This document shows, piece by piece, positions 26,305 through 35,077 of a stretch of DNA of 64,000 nucleotides. The notes beneath the pieces were generated by a model. The model saw only the letters and a program-made list of their open reading frames with translations, was not told the origin of the DNA and did not search any database. The translations under genes and the position numbers were made by a program. This DNA is from Weeksellaceae bacterium. GTDB taxonomy: Bacteria; Bacteroidota; Bacteroidia; Flavobacteriales; Weeksellaceae. The DNA is taken from positions 372,001-436,000 of the forward strand of contig JAIBEX010000009.1 in NCBI GenBank assembly GCA_019459455.1, given 5' to 3'. How positions within the stretch are numbered: position 1 is the stretch's first letter; the number at the start of each line of letters is the position of its first letter.

Positions 26305-26335
26305 GTTGCAAGTTTTGAAAAAAAATTTAAATTTG
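26305..26335 (+). promoter_or_regulatory. Promoter of gdhA
   Basis: TTG (26306-26308), 19-base spacer, TAAATTTG (26328-26335), 22 bases before the ATG. The 186-base gap upstream of gdhA is otherwise very AT-rich. Confidence 0.7.
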
Positions 26336-26357
26336 TTGAAATCATCAAACACCTTTT

Positions 26358-27716
26358 ATGGAACACTATAATGTAGATCAAAAAATCCAGGAATTCATTG
26401 CCAAGATTGAGGCGAAAAATCCTAACGAGCCGGAATTTCTCCAGGCGGTTAAAGAAGTTGCAGTAACTGTCATTCCTTTTATTGCTACGAGAAAACAATA
26501 CAATGGCATGAAACTTCTTGAAAGAATGTCAGAGCCGGAAAGGACCATTATTTTCCGTGTTCCATGGGTTGATGATAAAGGAGAAATCCATGTAAACCGG
26601 GGTTTCAGGATTCAAATGAATTCTGCAATCGGTCCCTACAAAGGTGGAATCCGTTTCCATCCTACCGTGAATCTGTCTGTTCTTAAATTTCTGGCTTTTG
26701 AGCAGACTTTTAAAAATTCCCTTACCACGCTGCCTATGGGTGGAGGAAAAGGAGGTTCCGATTTTGATCCACAGGGAAAATCGGATATGGAAGTAATGCG
26801 CTTCTGTCAGGCGTTCATGACTGAAATGTGCAAACACATCGGTCCCGAAACTGACGTTCCGGCAGGAGATATTGGTGTTGGTGCAAGAGAAATCGGTTAC
26901 CTTTTCGGACAGTACAAGAAAATCAGGAACGAATTCACCGGAGTACTTACCGGTAAAGGTCTTGCTTATGGTGGCTCACTCATCCGTCCTGAAGCTACAG
27001 GATACGGCGTAGTTTATTTTGCAGAGCAGATGCTGAAAACGATCGGTCAGGATTTCAAAGGAAAAACAGTAACGGTTTCAGGATTCGGAAACGTAGCCTG
27101 GGGTGTTATTAAAAAAGTGGAAGAACTGGGCGGTAAAGCAGTTACAATTTCCGGCCCGGATGGATATATTTATGATAAAGACGGAATTACCGGTGAAAAA
27201 ATCGATTACTTGCTGGAACTGCGTTCTTCCGGAAACAACAGAGCTGAAGATTACGCAAAAAAATTCCCAAGTGCCGAATTCCATGCAGGAAAACGCCCGT
27301 GGGAAGTGAAATGTGACGTGGCAATTCCAGCCGCCACACAAAACGAACTCCATGTTGAGGATGCAAAAGCATTGGTGGACAATGGGGTGATTTGCGTTAC
27401 TGAAGCTGCGAACATGCCTTCTACACTGGATGCAATCAATCACTTTCTGGACCATAAAGTACTGTTCTCCCCGGGTAAAGCATCCAACGCAGGTGGTGTT
27501 GCCACTTCCGGACTGGAAATGACCCAAAACTCTATCCGCTTGAACTGGAGTTCCGAGGAAGTGGACGCGCGACTGAAAGAAATCATGATCGGAATCCACA
27601 AAGCATGCAGGGATTACGGAAAAGAAGAAGACGGATATGTAAACTATGTAAAAGGAGCCAACATCGCCGGATTTGTGAAAGTTGCTGAAGCGATGCTTGC
27701 ACAGGGTGTAGTATAA
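26358..27716 (+). CDS. gdhA: Glutamate dehydrogenase
   Basis: Interconverts 2-oxoglutarate plus ammonia and glutamate; the hexameric class I form usually prefers NADP(H). The 452-residue length fits. The catalytic Lys lies in LPMGGGKGGSDFDPQGKSD near residue 130, substrate-binding GPYKGGIRFHP precedes it, and the dinucleotide-binding VSGFGNVAWGVIKK begins near residue 236. AANMPST near the end is conserved. Good promoter and terminator show a single-gene unit. Confidence 0.96.
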   Translation: MEHYNVDQKIQEFIAKIEAKNPNEPEFLQAVKEVAVTVIPFIATRKQYNGMKLLERMSEPERTIIFRVPWVDDKGEIHVNRGFRIQMNSAIGPYKGGIRFHPTVNLSVLKFLAFEQTFKNSLTTLPMGGGKGGSDFDPQGKSDMEVMRFCQAFMTEMCKHIGPETDVPAGDIGVGAREIGYLFGQYKKIRNEFTGVLTGKGLAYGGSLIRPEATGYGVVYFAEQMLKTIGQDFKGKTVTVSGFGNVAWGVIKKVEELGGKAVTISGPDGYIYDKDGITGEKIDYLLELRSSGNNRAEDYAKKFPSAEFHAGKRPWEVKCDVAIPAATQNELHVEDAKALVDNGVICVTEAANMPSTLDAINHFLDHKVLFSPGKASNAGGVATSGLEMTQNSIRLNWSSEEVDARLKEIMIGIHKACRDYGKEEDGYVNYVKGANIAGFVKVAEAMLAQGVV

Positions 27717-27722
27717 AAATAG

Positions 27723-27748
27723 AAGCCGGACGAAACTCCGGCTTTTTT
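27723..27748 (+). terminator. Intrinsic terminator of gdhA
   Basis: AAGCCGGA (27723-27730) with TCCGGCTT (27737-27744), loop CGAAAC, then T-run. Confidence 0.88.
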
Positions 27749-27792
27749 CATAAACCTGTCCCGGGATAATGGGAAAAAGTAAAATGACGGGT

Positions 27793-27826
27793 AAAAAGCA
27801 TTGAATTTTCAGTGCTTTTTATTTTT
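27793..27826. terminator. Second hairpin between gdhA and the YkgJ-like gene, probably bidirectional
   Basis: Twelve-bp stem with one wobble: AAAAAGCATTGA (27793-27804) with TCAGTGCTTTTT (27809-27820), loop ATTT. T-runs exist on both strands; it probably ends the minus-strand gene that stops at 27842. Confidence 0.75.
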
Positions 27827-27841
27827 GCCGCTAAACCACCG

Positions 27842-28336
27842 TCACCTGCCCTTTTCAACGGTTTTCTGAATGCGCTCCACAAACTCAAATGCTGCGGGAC
27901 AAATCATTGTATTTTTTATGGTGAGGTGATTGATCTGGTAGATTTTCTTGCGGTCGGTATGCGGGAATTCGCGGCAGGCTTTGGGCCGGACTTCGTAAAT
28001 GGAGCAAGTGTTGTCGGAATTCAGAAACCAGCATGGCAGATTCCGGAGCACCTTATCCTGGTCTTCATCGGTGCGCAGATATCGGGACTCAAAATCAGCC
28101 GGCTTTATACGCAGGTGTTTGGAAATCCTTTCGATGTCCTTCTCCGAAAAAAGCGGTCCAGTAGTCTTACAGCAGTTGGCGCACTGCAGGCAGTCGATCT
28201 TTGTAAAAACCTCGTCGTGGACTTCCTGAACTAAATAGTCCAGGTTTTTTGGTGGTTTCTTTTTTAAGGTTTCCAGTACCTTGCGGTGTTCCTTCAGTTT
28301 CAAAGAAGCCTGATTTTTATAGAATTCAAGGTCCAT
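27842..28336 (-). CDS. YkgJ-family cysteine-cluster protein
   Basis: Family of small zinc/iron-binding proteins (CxxCxxxCC type) of unclear function. The frame extends to 28504, but that part overlaps a GC-rich intergenic repeat. The ATG at 28334-28336 (MDLEFYKNQASLKLKEHRK) gives 164 residues and a family-like start. The cluster is IDCLQCANCCKTTGPLF near residue 69, with further Cys in NLPCWFL, TCSIYEVRPKACREFP and MICPAAF. Monocistronic, with a shared terminator to gdhA. Confidence 0.88.
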   Translation of the reverse strand: MDLEFYKNQASLKLKEHRKVLETLKKKPPKNLDYLVQEVHDEVFTKIDCLQCANCCKTTGPLFSEKDIERISKHLRIKPADFESRYLRTDEDQDKVLRNLPCWFLNSDNTCSIYEVRPKACREFPHTDRKKIYQINHLTIKNTMICPAAFEFVERIQKTVEKGR

Positions 28337-28389
28337 GCTGCAAAAATACTCCTTATTCTTTAAATGCCGGTAGTTTACCAACCCGGCCG

Positions 28390-28474
28390 CGGCCGCGATA
28401 GAAGCGGCTACCCCGCAGGGAGGCGGCGGAACGCAGTGGAGCCGCCGACCGAGGAGTAATAGCGGATAGCGCAA
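28390..28474. repeat. GC-rich structured intergenic element (Flavo-1-like candidate)
   Basis: Begins GATAGAAGCGGCTAC (28397-28411) and ends TAATAGCGGATAGCGC (28457-28472), framing an inner perfect stem GGCGGC (28422-28427) with GCCGCC (28441-28446). The conserved ends GATAGAAGCGGC and AGCGGATAGC recall an element I remember as common between genes in flavobacteria, possibly the Flavo-1 RNA motif; that link is from memory and untested. It lies between two divergent genes and contrasts sharply in GC with its surroundings. Confidence 0.55.
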
Positions 28475-28545
28475 AATGTCCGCAAGAAAAACCACATTTC
28501 TCACCCGTCATAATCCAACCGTTTTAAAAAACTTAATTTTACAGC

Positions 28546-28926
28546 ATGAAAAAGTTAGAATCCAGGGAAGATATTGAGTTTTTAGTCAATGCGTTTTATG
28601 ATAAGGTTGGGAAAGACGAGACCATAGGCTTCTTTTTCAACGACGTGGCTAAAGTAAACTGGAACCATCATTTGCCGAAAATGTATTCCTTTTGGGAAAC
28701 TTTACTTTTTGGACAGATTTCCTACAAAGGCAATCCAATGGCCATGCATTTCCCCATCAATTCGCAGGTTCCGATGGAAAAACACCATTTTGAACACTGG
28801 ATTAAACTGTGGACGGCAACCGTGGAAGAAAACTTCAGCGGAGAAATGGCGGATATGGCGATTTATAAAGCCACAAACATTGCCAATCTGATGGGTTATA
28901 AAATGGAAATGGCCAGAAAGCTCTAA
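28546..28926 (+). CDS. Group III truncated haemoglobin
   Basis: Small haem protein of the 2/2 globin fold, with roles suggested in oxygen or nitric oxide chemistry. The 126-residue protein matches group III in length, with FYDKVGKDETIGFFFNDV at the N-terminus and MYSFWETLLFG in the middle. A His-containing segment (KHHFEHWIKLW near residue 80) is the likely site of the proximal haem ligand. It stands alone; a weak -7-like TAATTTTA lies at 28534-28541. Confidence 0.88.
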   Translation: MKKLESREDIEFLVNAFYDKVGKDETIGFFFNDVAKVNWNHHLPKMYSFWETLLFGQISYKGNPMAMHFPINSQVPMEKHHFEHWIKLWTATVEENFSGEMADMAIYKATNIANLMGYKMEMARKL

Positions 28927-28967
28927 TTTACCAGAATTCTACAGGACTTCCGCACCCGAATTAATGG

Positions 28968-30044
28968 TTATGGTACAATTACAGTAAAGATATACGCTGC
29001 CAGATTGACGAGCAGTACGGCTCCGTACAGGTGATTGGTCTTCCCCCGGCTGAGAGAGAGCATTACGGTGAAAACCGAGAGAGCGAGCAGAATGATTGAC
29101 TTCATGTCCAGGCCCAGCACAAAAGGTATGTCATAAATGATACACACTATGGAAATCGCAGGAATCGTCAGTCCCACACTCGCCAGCGCGGAGCCCAATC
29201 CCAAATTAATTGAAGTCTGAATCTGGTTATTTCTGGCCGCACGAATGGCCGCCAAACCTTCCGGAAGCAGTACAACTGACGCGATAATCACTCCTACCAA
29301 TGCACGGGGAGCACCAATATTTTCAACAAAATCTTCAATGACCGGCGATAGACCTTTTGCCATGAAAATCACGACCGCAAGACAAATGATAAGTAATAAA
29401 AGACTGCCAATCATTTTCATATTTGTGGGCGGATCCGCCTCATGAATGGTTTGGTCTGCCTCTGCCACGATAAAATAGTTACGGTGCCGCACGGTTTGGA
29501 ACATCAGAAATGACCCATAAATTACCAAACAGGCAACAGAGATGAAAATCAGCTGTGCTTCAGTATAGAAAGGTCCGCGGATGCTCGATGTATAGTTTGG
29601 CAAAATAAGGGTAAGGACGAGTATGGCGACCAGACTGACCAGATAGGTGGTTGCGGAACTCCGCATAAAGAACTGTTCTTTGTATTTCCAGCTTCCAACC
29701 CAGATGCAGATACCCAGAATTCCGTTCAGGATAATCATGACCGCTGCAAAAACGGTATCGCGGGCATAAGTCATTGCTCCCTCGCTTCCGGAGAGCATAA
29801 AGGAGATAATGAGGCCAACTTCCAGTATCGTGATACAAATAGCCAGGATAATGGTCCCATATGGTTCACCTACTTTATGAGCCACCACCTCCGCATGGTG
29901 AACAGCGGCCAGCACCGTTCCGAAAAGCAGGATACCACCGATAATATTTGTGGCAAAAGTGTGGGTAAGGAATCCGGCCAGGTAAAATACCGCAGAAACT
30001 AGTGGGAAAATGACCGTCCAGTGGAGTAAGTTTGCGAATTTCAT
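28968..30044 (-). CDS. ChaA-type calcium/cation:proton antiporter
   Basis: Member of the Ca2+:cation antiporter superfamily, inner membrane, exchanging Ca2+ or monovalent cations for protons. The 358-residue protein has about 11 helices. The two alpha-repeat motifs are visible: GEPYGTIILAICITILEVGL near residue 58 and ASVVLLPEGLAAIRAARNN with INLGLGSALASVGLTIPA near residue 255-285. Both carry the central Glu of the ion site. Charged loop AEADQTIHEADPP joins the halves. Ion specificity cannot be read from sequence. Confidence 0.88.
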   Translation of the reverse strand: MKFANLLHWTVIFPLVSAVFYLAGFLTHTFATNIIGGILLFGTVLAAVHHAEVVAHKVGEPYGTIILAICITILEVGLIISFMLSGSEGAMTYARDTVFAAVMIILNGILGICIWVGSWKYKEQFFMRSSATTYLVSLVAILVLTLILPNYTSSIRGPFYTEAQLIFISVACLVIYGSFLMFQTVRHRNYFIVAEADQTIHEADPPTNMKMIGSLLLLIICLAVVIFMAKGLSPVIEDFVENIGAPRALVGVIIASVVLLPEGLAAIRAARNNQIQTSINLGLGSALASVGLTIPAISIVCIIYDIPFVLGLDMKSIILLALSVFTVMLSLSRGKTNHLYGAVLLVNLAAYIFTVIVP

Positions 30045-30119
30045 GAAAATGCTGATTTGTACAATTATACAAAAAATCTATTTTATTTCAAAATCTTTTA
30101 GACAATGCTTATCACCATA

Positions 30120-30461
30120 TCAGGTCAGGAATTTCCAGAAATAAAAATCCTGAAAGTCGGTAAACATGTGAAAAAGCAGACCGACGGCAACGATTCTATA
30201 TTTACTTTTAAGAAAAACCGTTCCTAAAAAATACACCACAATCATAGGATAAGAATGCAGCGGATGAAAACCGACACTGCTCCGGTTGGGATCGAACATC
30301 GGGTTTGCGAAAACGTGGTCCAAATCCACCAGCATTGTGGCTAACATCAAAAGATAGGCAGTCTGCCAGTTTTCCCTGAAAAAGATTTTCGCGATGAAAA
30401 AAGGAAACACAAAATGCAGCACATAATGGACGGAACTGCGGACCCAAAACCAATCTTCCAT
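30120..30461 (-). CDS. DUF6122-like small membrane protein
   Basis: A 113-residue protein with three or four membrane helices and a conserved-looking core, LVDLDHVFANPMFDPNRSS, followed by GFHPLHSYP and a final HMFTDFQDF. The spaced Asp and His residues suggest a metal site like that of membrane-bound metal-dependent hydrolases, but this is inference. Its ATG overlaps the stop of the alkD-like gene by one base (TGATG), so translation is coupled. It matches my memory of family DUF6122, of unknown function. Confidence 0.75.
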   Translation of the reverse strand: MEDWFWVRSSVHYVLHFVFPFFIAKIFFRENWQTAYLLMLATMLVDLDHVFANPMFDPNRSSVGFHPLHSYPMIVVYFLGTVFLKSKYRIVAVGLLFHMFTDFQDFYFWKFLT

Positions 30462-31174
30462 CAGATCCTGCCTTTTAAGAAATCCTGTCTCACTCCCTCG
30501 TCTAGTTTTTCAATGGCGTAGCGCAGACAGGTGCGCGGCATTTCCTTGTAGTGACGTTTCAGAAACCCGTAAAGTTCCGCTTCGTTCTTTTCTCCCATCT
30601 CACGCAGCAGCCAGCCGTTGGCTTTGTGTATAAGGTCGTGTTCATGGTACAGATTTTTAAGCACAAGTTCCTTCAACAGTCCAAATTCTCCCCTTTTTAC
30701 ATGATAAAGGGTTGAAATTACTGCCATACGTTTACTCCATAAATTATCCTCGTCGGACAGATTTCGCAGAATCGTATCATCATTATTTTCAAAACAATAA
30801 CTTCCGAGGATTTTGTAACAGGAATTGTCCACCAGATCCCAATTGTTGATGTGTTTTTTATTATTGAGATAAAACGTGACGATTTCTTCCTTGTACTCCG
30901 GATCTTTTGACTTTTCAAATTTTGCGACGAGCATCAGCAGTGCGCAGTGCCGGTGTTCATGTATCTTTGATGACAAAAGTTCGCTTAATTCAATCAATGA
31001 AATATTTTTCCAGAATTCTTTGGCCACTTTACGCTGGTCGGGAACCGTTACGCCAATGAACTGGTCGCCTTCCGCGTATTCTCCTTTTCCCGCTTTAAAA
31101 AACCGGGGGAAGAATGCAGCCTTTTCCGCGATTGAAAGGTCTTTTAACGCACTTTTTATGTCAGTAACCATCAA
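30461..31174 (-). CDS. DNA alkylation repair protein (AlkD-like)
   Basis: HEAT-repeat DNA glycosylase-like protein expected to remove bulky or cationic alkylated bases. The 237-residue protein has the family's N-terminal FIGVTVPDQRKVAKEFW, the EHRHCALLML helix, NNWDLVDNSCYKILG with the catalytic-region Asp, and RCLRYAIEKLDE-type C-terminal helix (TCLRYAIEKL). Start is ambiguous between two adjacent ATGs. It lies eight bases after hflX and overlaps the DUF6122 gene by one base, forming a minus-strand operon. Confidence 0.9.
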   Translation of the reverse strand: MMVTDIKSALKDLSIAEKAAFFPRFFKAGKGEYAEGDQFIGVTVPDQRKVAKEFWKNISLIELSELLSSKIHEHRHCALLMLVAKFEKSKDPEYKEEIVTFYLNNKKHINNWDLVDNSCYKILGSYCFENNDDTILRNLSDEDNLWSKRMAVISTLYHVKRGEFGLLKELVLKNLYHEHDLIHKANGWLLREMGEKNEAELYGFLKRHYKEMPRTCLRYAIEKLDEGVRQDFLKGRI

Positions 31175-31182
31175 CAGTTCTG

Positions 31183-32394
31183 CTATTTCTCTTCCTCCTC
31201 AAAATACTCAAAAAGGAAATCGTTATAAGGAAATCGTGAAATGTGGATTTTCAGCACCTCATCATAAATCATTTTCTTCATTTCCTCAAAATTTTCCTTT
31301 GTTAACGCAGAGATGAAAACCGTTGGGTATTTGGATTTGGACATCCAGGTTTTTTCCCATTCGGCGAGGGAGATGTTTTTCCTCGATTCCGGAGTCAGGT
31401 CATCTTCATGCTTTTCTTCATAACTGAAGTCATCAATCTTATTAAAAACCATAATCATCGGCTTCTGATGGGCATTGATCTCCATCAAAATCTGGTTCAC
31501 AGACGCGATATGATCTTCAAAACTTTCATGCGAAATGTCTACCACATGAATGAGAAGATCTGCCTCGCGGACCTCATCGAGCGTTGACTTGAAACTTTCA
31601 ACCAGTTGTGTTGGCAGTTTGCGGATGAAACCTACCGTGTCCGTAAGAAGAAACGGCAGGTTGCCGATGACCACTTTTCTAACGGTCGTGTCAAGGGTCG
31701 CAAAGAGCTTGTCCTCTGCAAAAACATCGGATTTGGAAAGGGCGTTCATGAGTGTGGATTTCCCGACGTTTGTATATCCGACCAGAGCCGCACGTACAAC
31801 CTTCCCGCGGTTGTTCCGCTGGGTGGACATTTGCCTGTCTATGGTCTTCAGCTTTTCCTTAAGCAGGGAAATACGGTCGCGTATGATCCTTCGGTCGGTC
31901 TCAATTTCCGTTTCTCCGGGACCACGCATCCCAATTCCACCTTTCTGTCTTTCCAGGTGAGTCCACATCCGCGTCAATCTTGGTAAAAGGTACTGGTACT
32001 GGGCCAGCTCAACCTGGGTCCTTGCATAGGAAGTCTGGGCACGCTGGGCAAAAATATCGAGGATCAGATTCGTTCTGTCCAGGATTTTGACTTCAATTTC
32101 CCTCTCCAGGTTCTTAAGTTGTGAAGGTGAAAGTTCATCATCAAAAATAACGGTACCAATTTCATTCTCCTTTACGTAATCCCTCACTTCCTGTGCTTTT
32201 CCGCTTCCAATAAAGGTCTTGGAATCCGGCTGTGTAAGTTTCTGGGTGAAACGTTTCACCACTGTAGCACCAGCGGTAAGCGCGAGGAATTCCAGTTCAT
32301 CCATATATTCAACGAGTTTGTCTTCGTCCTGGTTTTGGGTGATGACGCCGACTAAAACGGCTTTTTCATATAGGTGTTCTTTATTGTCGAGCAT
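31183..32394 (-). CDS. hflX: GTPase HflX
   Basis: Ribosome-associated GTPase that splits stalled or heat-damaged 70S ribosomes. The 403-residue protein has the N-terminal HflX domain (TFIGSGKAQEV), the linker RMWTHLERQKGGIGMRGPGE, then the G domain: G1 GYTNVGKST, G3 DTVGFI, and G4 NKID. Own -7 box at 32420-32427; alkD and DUF6122 genes follow in the same direction with tight spacing. Confidence 0.96.
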   Translation of the reverse strand: MLDNKEHLYEKAVLVGVITQNQDEDKLVEYMDELEFLALTAGATVVKRFTQKLTQPDSKTFIGSGKAQEVRDYVKENEIGTVIFDDELSPSQLKNLEREIEVKILDRTNLILDIFAQRAQTSYARTQVELAQYQYLLPRLTRMWTHLERQKGGIGMRGPGETEIETDRRIIRDRISLLKEKLKTIDRQMSTQRNNRGKVVRAALVGYTNVGKSTLMNALSKSDVFAEDKLFATLDTTVRKVVIGNLPFLLTDTVGFIRKLPTQLVESFKSTLDEVREADLLIHVVDISHESFEDHIASVNQILMEINAHQKPMIMVFNKIDDFSYEEKHEDDLTPESRKNISLAEWEKTWMSKSKYPTVFISALTKENFEEMKKMIYDEVLKIHISRFPYNDFLFEYFEEEEK

Positions 32395-32419
32395 AGGGTA
32401 CAGTTTGTTAAAGTGAGTA

Positions 32420-32427
32420 CAAAATTA
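32420..32427 (-). promoter_or_regulatory. Predicted -7 box of hflX
   Basis: TAATTTTG on the minus strand fits TAnnTTTG, 25 bases before the hflX ATG and overlapping the last bases of the SemiSWEET gene. Confidence 0.5.
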
Positions 32428-32694
32428 GTTTTTTTCTTTATTATAGAGGAGCTTTAAAACAACCAAAACCCCGGTTGCCACAACTGAAATGCTGTTTGTG
32501 ACCATCATGGAAATATGATCCTGTTCTATTCCGTACCAAAGCCATAATCCGGAACTCACGATCCCAATGATGCAGGTGACCAGAGAGATTTCCTCGGCCG
32601 ATTTTTCCTTCAATATTTTTATGATCTGTGGAATAAAAAGTGCAGAAGACAAACCTCCTGCAATGAATCCAATAATTTCGGGATTGATTTCCAT
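32425..32694 (-). CDS. SemiSWEET-family transporter
   Basis: Half-size SWEET protein that dimerises to pass sugars through the inner membrane. The 89-residue protein has three membrane helices and the PQ motif in SALFIPQIIKIL near residue 20. A Trp/Asn pattern (GLWLWYG, MMVTNSIS) fits the sugar-binding pocket. It is 30 bases upstream of hflX and may be co-transcribed, though hflX has its own box. Confidence 0.9.
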   Translation of the reverse strand: MEINPEIIGFIAGGLSSALFIPQIIKILKEKSAEEISLVTCIIGIVSSGLWLWYGIEQDHISMMVTNSISVVATGVLVVLKLLYNKEKN

Positions 32695-32808
32695 ATGTAC
32701 TTGTTGGTGATTTAGGCTTTCATTTTATAAAAATGAGCCATTTTCATACCATACCGCCACGGGTTACAATAAAATTATTAAATTAGCGGCCTAAAATAAA
32801 TTTTAAAA

Positions 32809-34944
32809 ATGAAAAAAATATTTTTACTGTTAACCTTCATGCTCAGCTTCGTACAGATGCGGGCAGATGAAGGAATGTGGCTCATGATGCTGATCAAAAG
32901 GCTTAATGGACAGGATCTTCAGAAGAAAGGCCTAAAACTCACTCCCGAAGAAATTTACTCTGTGAACCAGGCCAGCCTGAAGGATGCCATCGTTCAGTTT
33001 GGAGGCGGGTGTACGGCAGAGATTGTATCCAAAGAAGGTTTGGTGTTCACCAACCACCACTGTGGTTATGGTAACATTGCGGCACTTTCCACACCGGAAA
33101 AAGACCACCTGACCAATGGCTTCTGGGCCATGAAAAAAAGTGAGGAACTTCCTGCAAAAGGACTTTCTGTACGTTTTTTAGTCCGTATGGATGATGTAAC
33201 CACCAGGATCAATTCGCTCCTGAACAATCAGATGTCTGCAAAAGAGAGAAGAGATATTATTGATGGAGAATATAAGAAAATCCAGGCAGAGAATTCTGAG
33301 AACGGTAAATATGTCGTTACTGTAAGGGATTTCTACAACGGAAATGAATTCTACTATTTCGTATATCAGGATTTCAAGGATGTACGTTTGGTTGGAACTC
33401 CTCCCAACTCTGTAGGAAAATTTGGGGGCGATACCGATAACTGGGAATGGCCAAGACATACGGGAGATTTTTCCGTATTCAGGGTATACACTGATGCCAA
33501 TGGTAATCCTGCGGAATACTCTCCGAACAATATTCCTTTAAAACCTAAACACCACCTGCCGATTTCCATTAAACCAATTAAGCCGGGAGATATGGCAATG
33601 ATCGTAGGATATCCTGGAAGAACCAACCGTTACATGACCTCTTATGGGATTGACCAGTTGGTGAACAAAGACTATCCGGGCTGGGTAGAAGCTTCAAAAG
33701 AAGCCATGGATGTGATGAAAAAATATATGGACCGCGACCAGGCAACAAAACTGAACTATGCATCACAGTACGCTTCTGTAGCAAACTACTGGAAAAACAG
33801 AGCAGGAACGATTGAGTCAGTAAACAAGAACGGTACCATTGGAGATAAGAAAAAAGTCGAGGAAGTTTACCAGAAATGGGCAGACAACAAGGACAATAAA
33901 GACCTTTACGGAAACACACTTTCCGAAATGGCTTCCTACTACAGGAAAACCTCAGCCAGGGGGATAGAGCGTAATTATGCAGCTCAGATGACCAGAAATG
34001 CAAAGTACATTTCATATGCTACCGGCTTTGGAACCATGTTTAAAAACTATATCGCGGAAACGGATGCTGCAAAGAGGGCGGAGATGAAAAAGACGATTGC
34101 TGACCGTATCAATGCTAATTATGAGAAATTCAACCCGGCGCTGGAGCAGGAAATGCTGAAAACGATGGTGACGCTTTACCGAGAACAGGTTCGTAATGAA
34201 GCTGGAGCGCCTTCACTGCAAACCATCAATCCTACTTTGCTTGATGAAGTGGCCAAAAATTCAATTTTTGCGACAAAGAATTCAGCGATGGCTTTCCTGA
34301 ACAATCCGGACCTGAACAAACTGAACAGCGATGCGCTTTTGAAAATCGCTAACGGCTATACTGCAGATTCCAGAACCCTTACGGAACGTTACACGGCTGA
34401 TGACGATAAATTCAGTGATAACAACAGACTTTTCTTCGACGGTTTAAGAAAGTCTCACCCAAACCAGGAGTTCTACCCGGATGCAAACTCTACCATGAGG
34501 CTGACGTTTGGTAAAGTAGATACACTGCCATTTAGAGAGGACAGAAACTACCACGGGGTAAAGAATAATTTCTACACCGACCTGGATGGGATGGTAGCTA
34601 AATATAAAAAAGGCGATGAGGAGTTTGATTTGCCACAGCGTCTGCTGGACCTTGCGGCGAAAAGAGATTACGGTCAGTATGCTGATCCGGCAGGATACCT
34701 GCCCGTTAACTTCCTTTCTGATAATGACATTACCGGTGGAAACTCCGGATCTCCTATCATGAACGGAAACGGAGAACTGATCGGACTGGCTTTTGACGGT
34801 AACTCTGAAGCACTTTCGGGAGATATCGTATTTGAAGACGACTGGCAAAAAACAATCAATGTGGATTCCAGATTTGTCCTTTGGGTAATCGACAAACTGT
34901 CTGGTGCGGGACACCTGCTGAACGAGATGACCATTGTTAAGTAA
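32809..34944 (+). CDS. S46-family dipeptidyl peptidase, copy 1 (DPP7-type by S1 residue)
   Basis: Periplasmic serine exopeptidase that releases N-terminal dipeptides, used by asaccharolytic and protein-degrading Bacteroidota. The 711-residue protein has a signal peptide (MKKIFLLLTFMLSFVQMRA), the chymotrypsin-fold His in FTNHHCGYGN near residue 84, the Asp in WPRHTGDFSVF and the Ser in GGNSGSPIM. The residue 18 after the Ser, which sets P1 preference (Arg in acidic-specific DPP11, Gly in DPP7), is Gly here (AFDGNSEALSGD). This predicts hydrophobic or broad P1 specificity. A strong terminator separates it from copy 2, so each has its own promoter. Confidence 0.93.
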   Translation: MKKIFLLLTFMLSFVQMRADEGMWLMMLIKRLNGQDLQKKGLKLTPEEIYSVNQASLKDAIVQFGGGCTAEIVSKEGLVFTNHHCGYGNIAALSTPEKDHLTNGFWAMKKSEELPAKGLSVRFLVRMDDVTTRINSLLNNQMSAKERRDIIDGEYKKIQAENSENGKYVVTVRDFYNGNEFYYFVYQDFKDVRLVGTPPNSVGKFGGDTDNWEWPRHTGDFSVFRVYTDANGNPAEYSPNNIPLKPKHHLPISIKPIKPGDMAMIVGYPGRTNRYMTSYGIDQLVNKDYPGWVEASKEAMDVMKKYMDRDQATKLNYASQYASVANYWKNRAGTIESVNKNGTIGDKKKVEEVYQKWADNKDNKDLYGNTLSEMASYYRKTSARGIERNYAAQMTRNAKYISYATGFGTMFKNYIAETDAAKRAEMKKTIADRINANYEKFNPALEQEMLKTMVTLYREQVRNEAGAPSLQTINPTLLDEVAKNSIFATKNSAMAFLNNPDLNKLNSDALLKIANGYTADSRTLTERYTADDDKFSDNNRLFFDGLRKSHPNQEFYPDANSTMRLTFGKVDTLPFREDRNYHGVKNNFYTDLDGMVAKYKKGDEEFDLPQRLLDLAAKRDYGQYADPAGYLPVNFLSDNDITGGNSGSPIMNGNGELIGLAFDGNSEALSGDIVFEDDWQKTINVDSRFVLWVIDKLSGAGHLLNEMTIVK

Positions 34945-34960
34945 CATTTTTAACTATACT

Positions 34961-34994
34961 GAAAACCACTGAAATCATCAGTGGTTTTCTTTTT
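34961..34994 (+). terminator. Terminator after S46 copy 1
   Basis: Perfect 12-bp stem GAAAACCACTGA (34961-34972) with TCAGTGGTTTTC (34978-34989), loop AATCA, then five T. Confidence 0.88.
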
Positions 34995-35077
34995 AACAAA
35001 TCCTTTAAATTTCATTTTAACCCCGGGTAAATTTTGAAAAATTTACTACATTAGCAACGCTAAATAATTTATAACAA

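Noticed and set aside
28337-28504. 56-residue N-terminal extension of the YkgJ-like gene
   Set aside because: Overlaps the GC-rich structured repeat; the Pro/Ala-rich translation is not protein-like.
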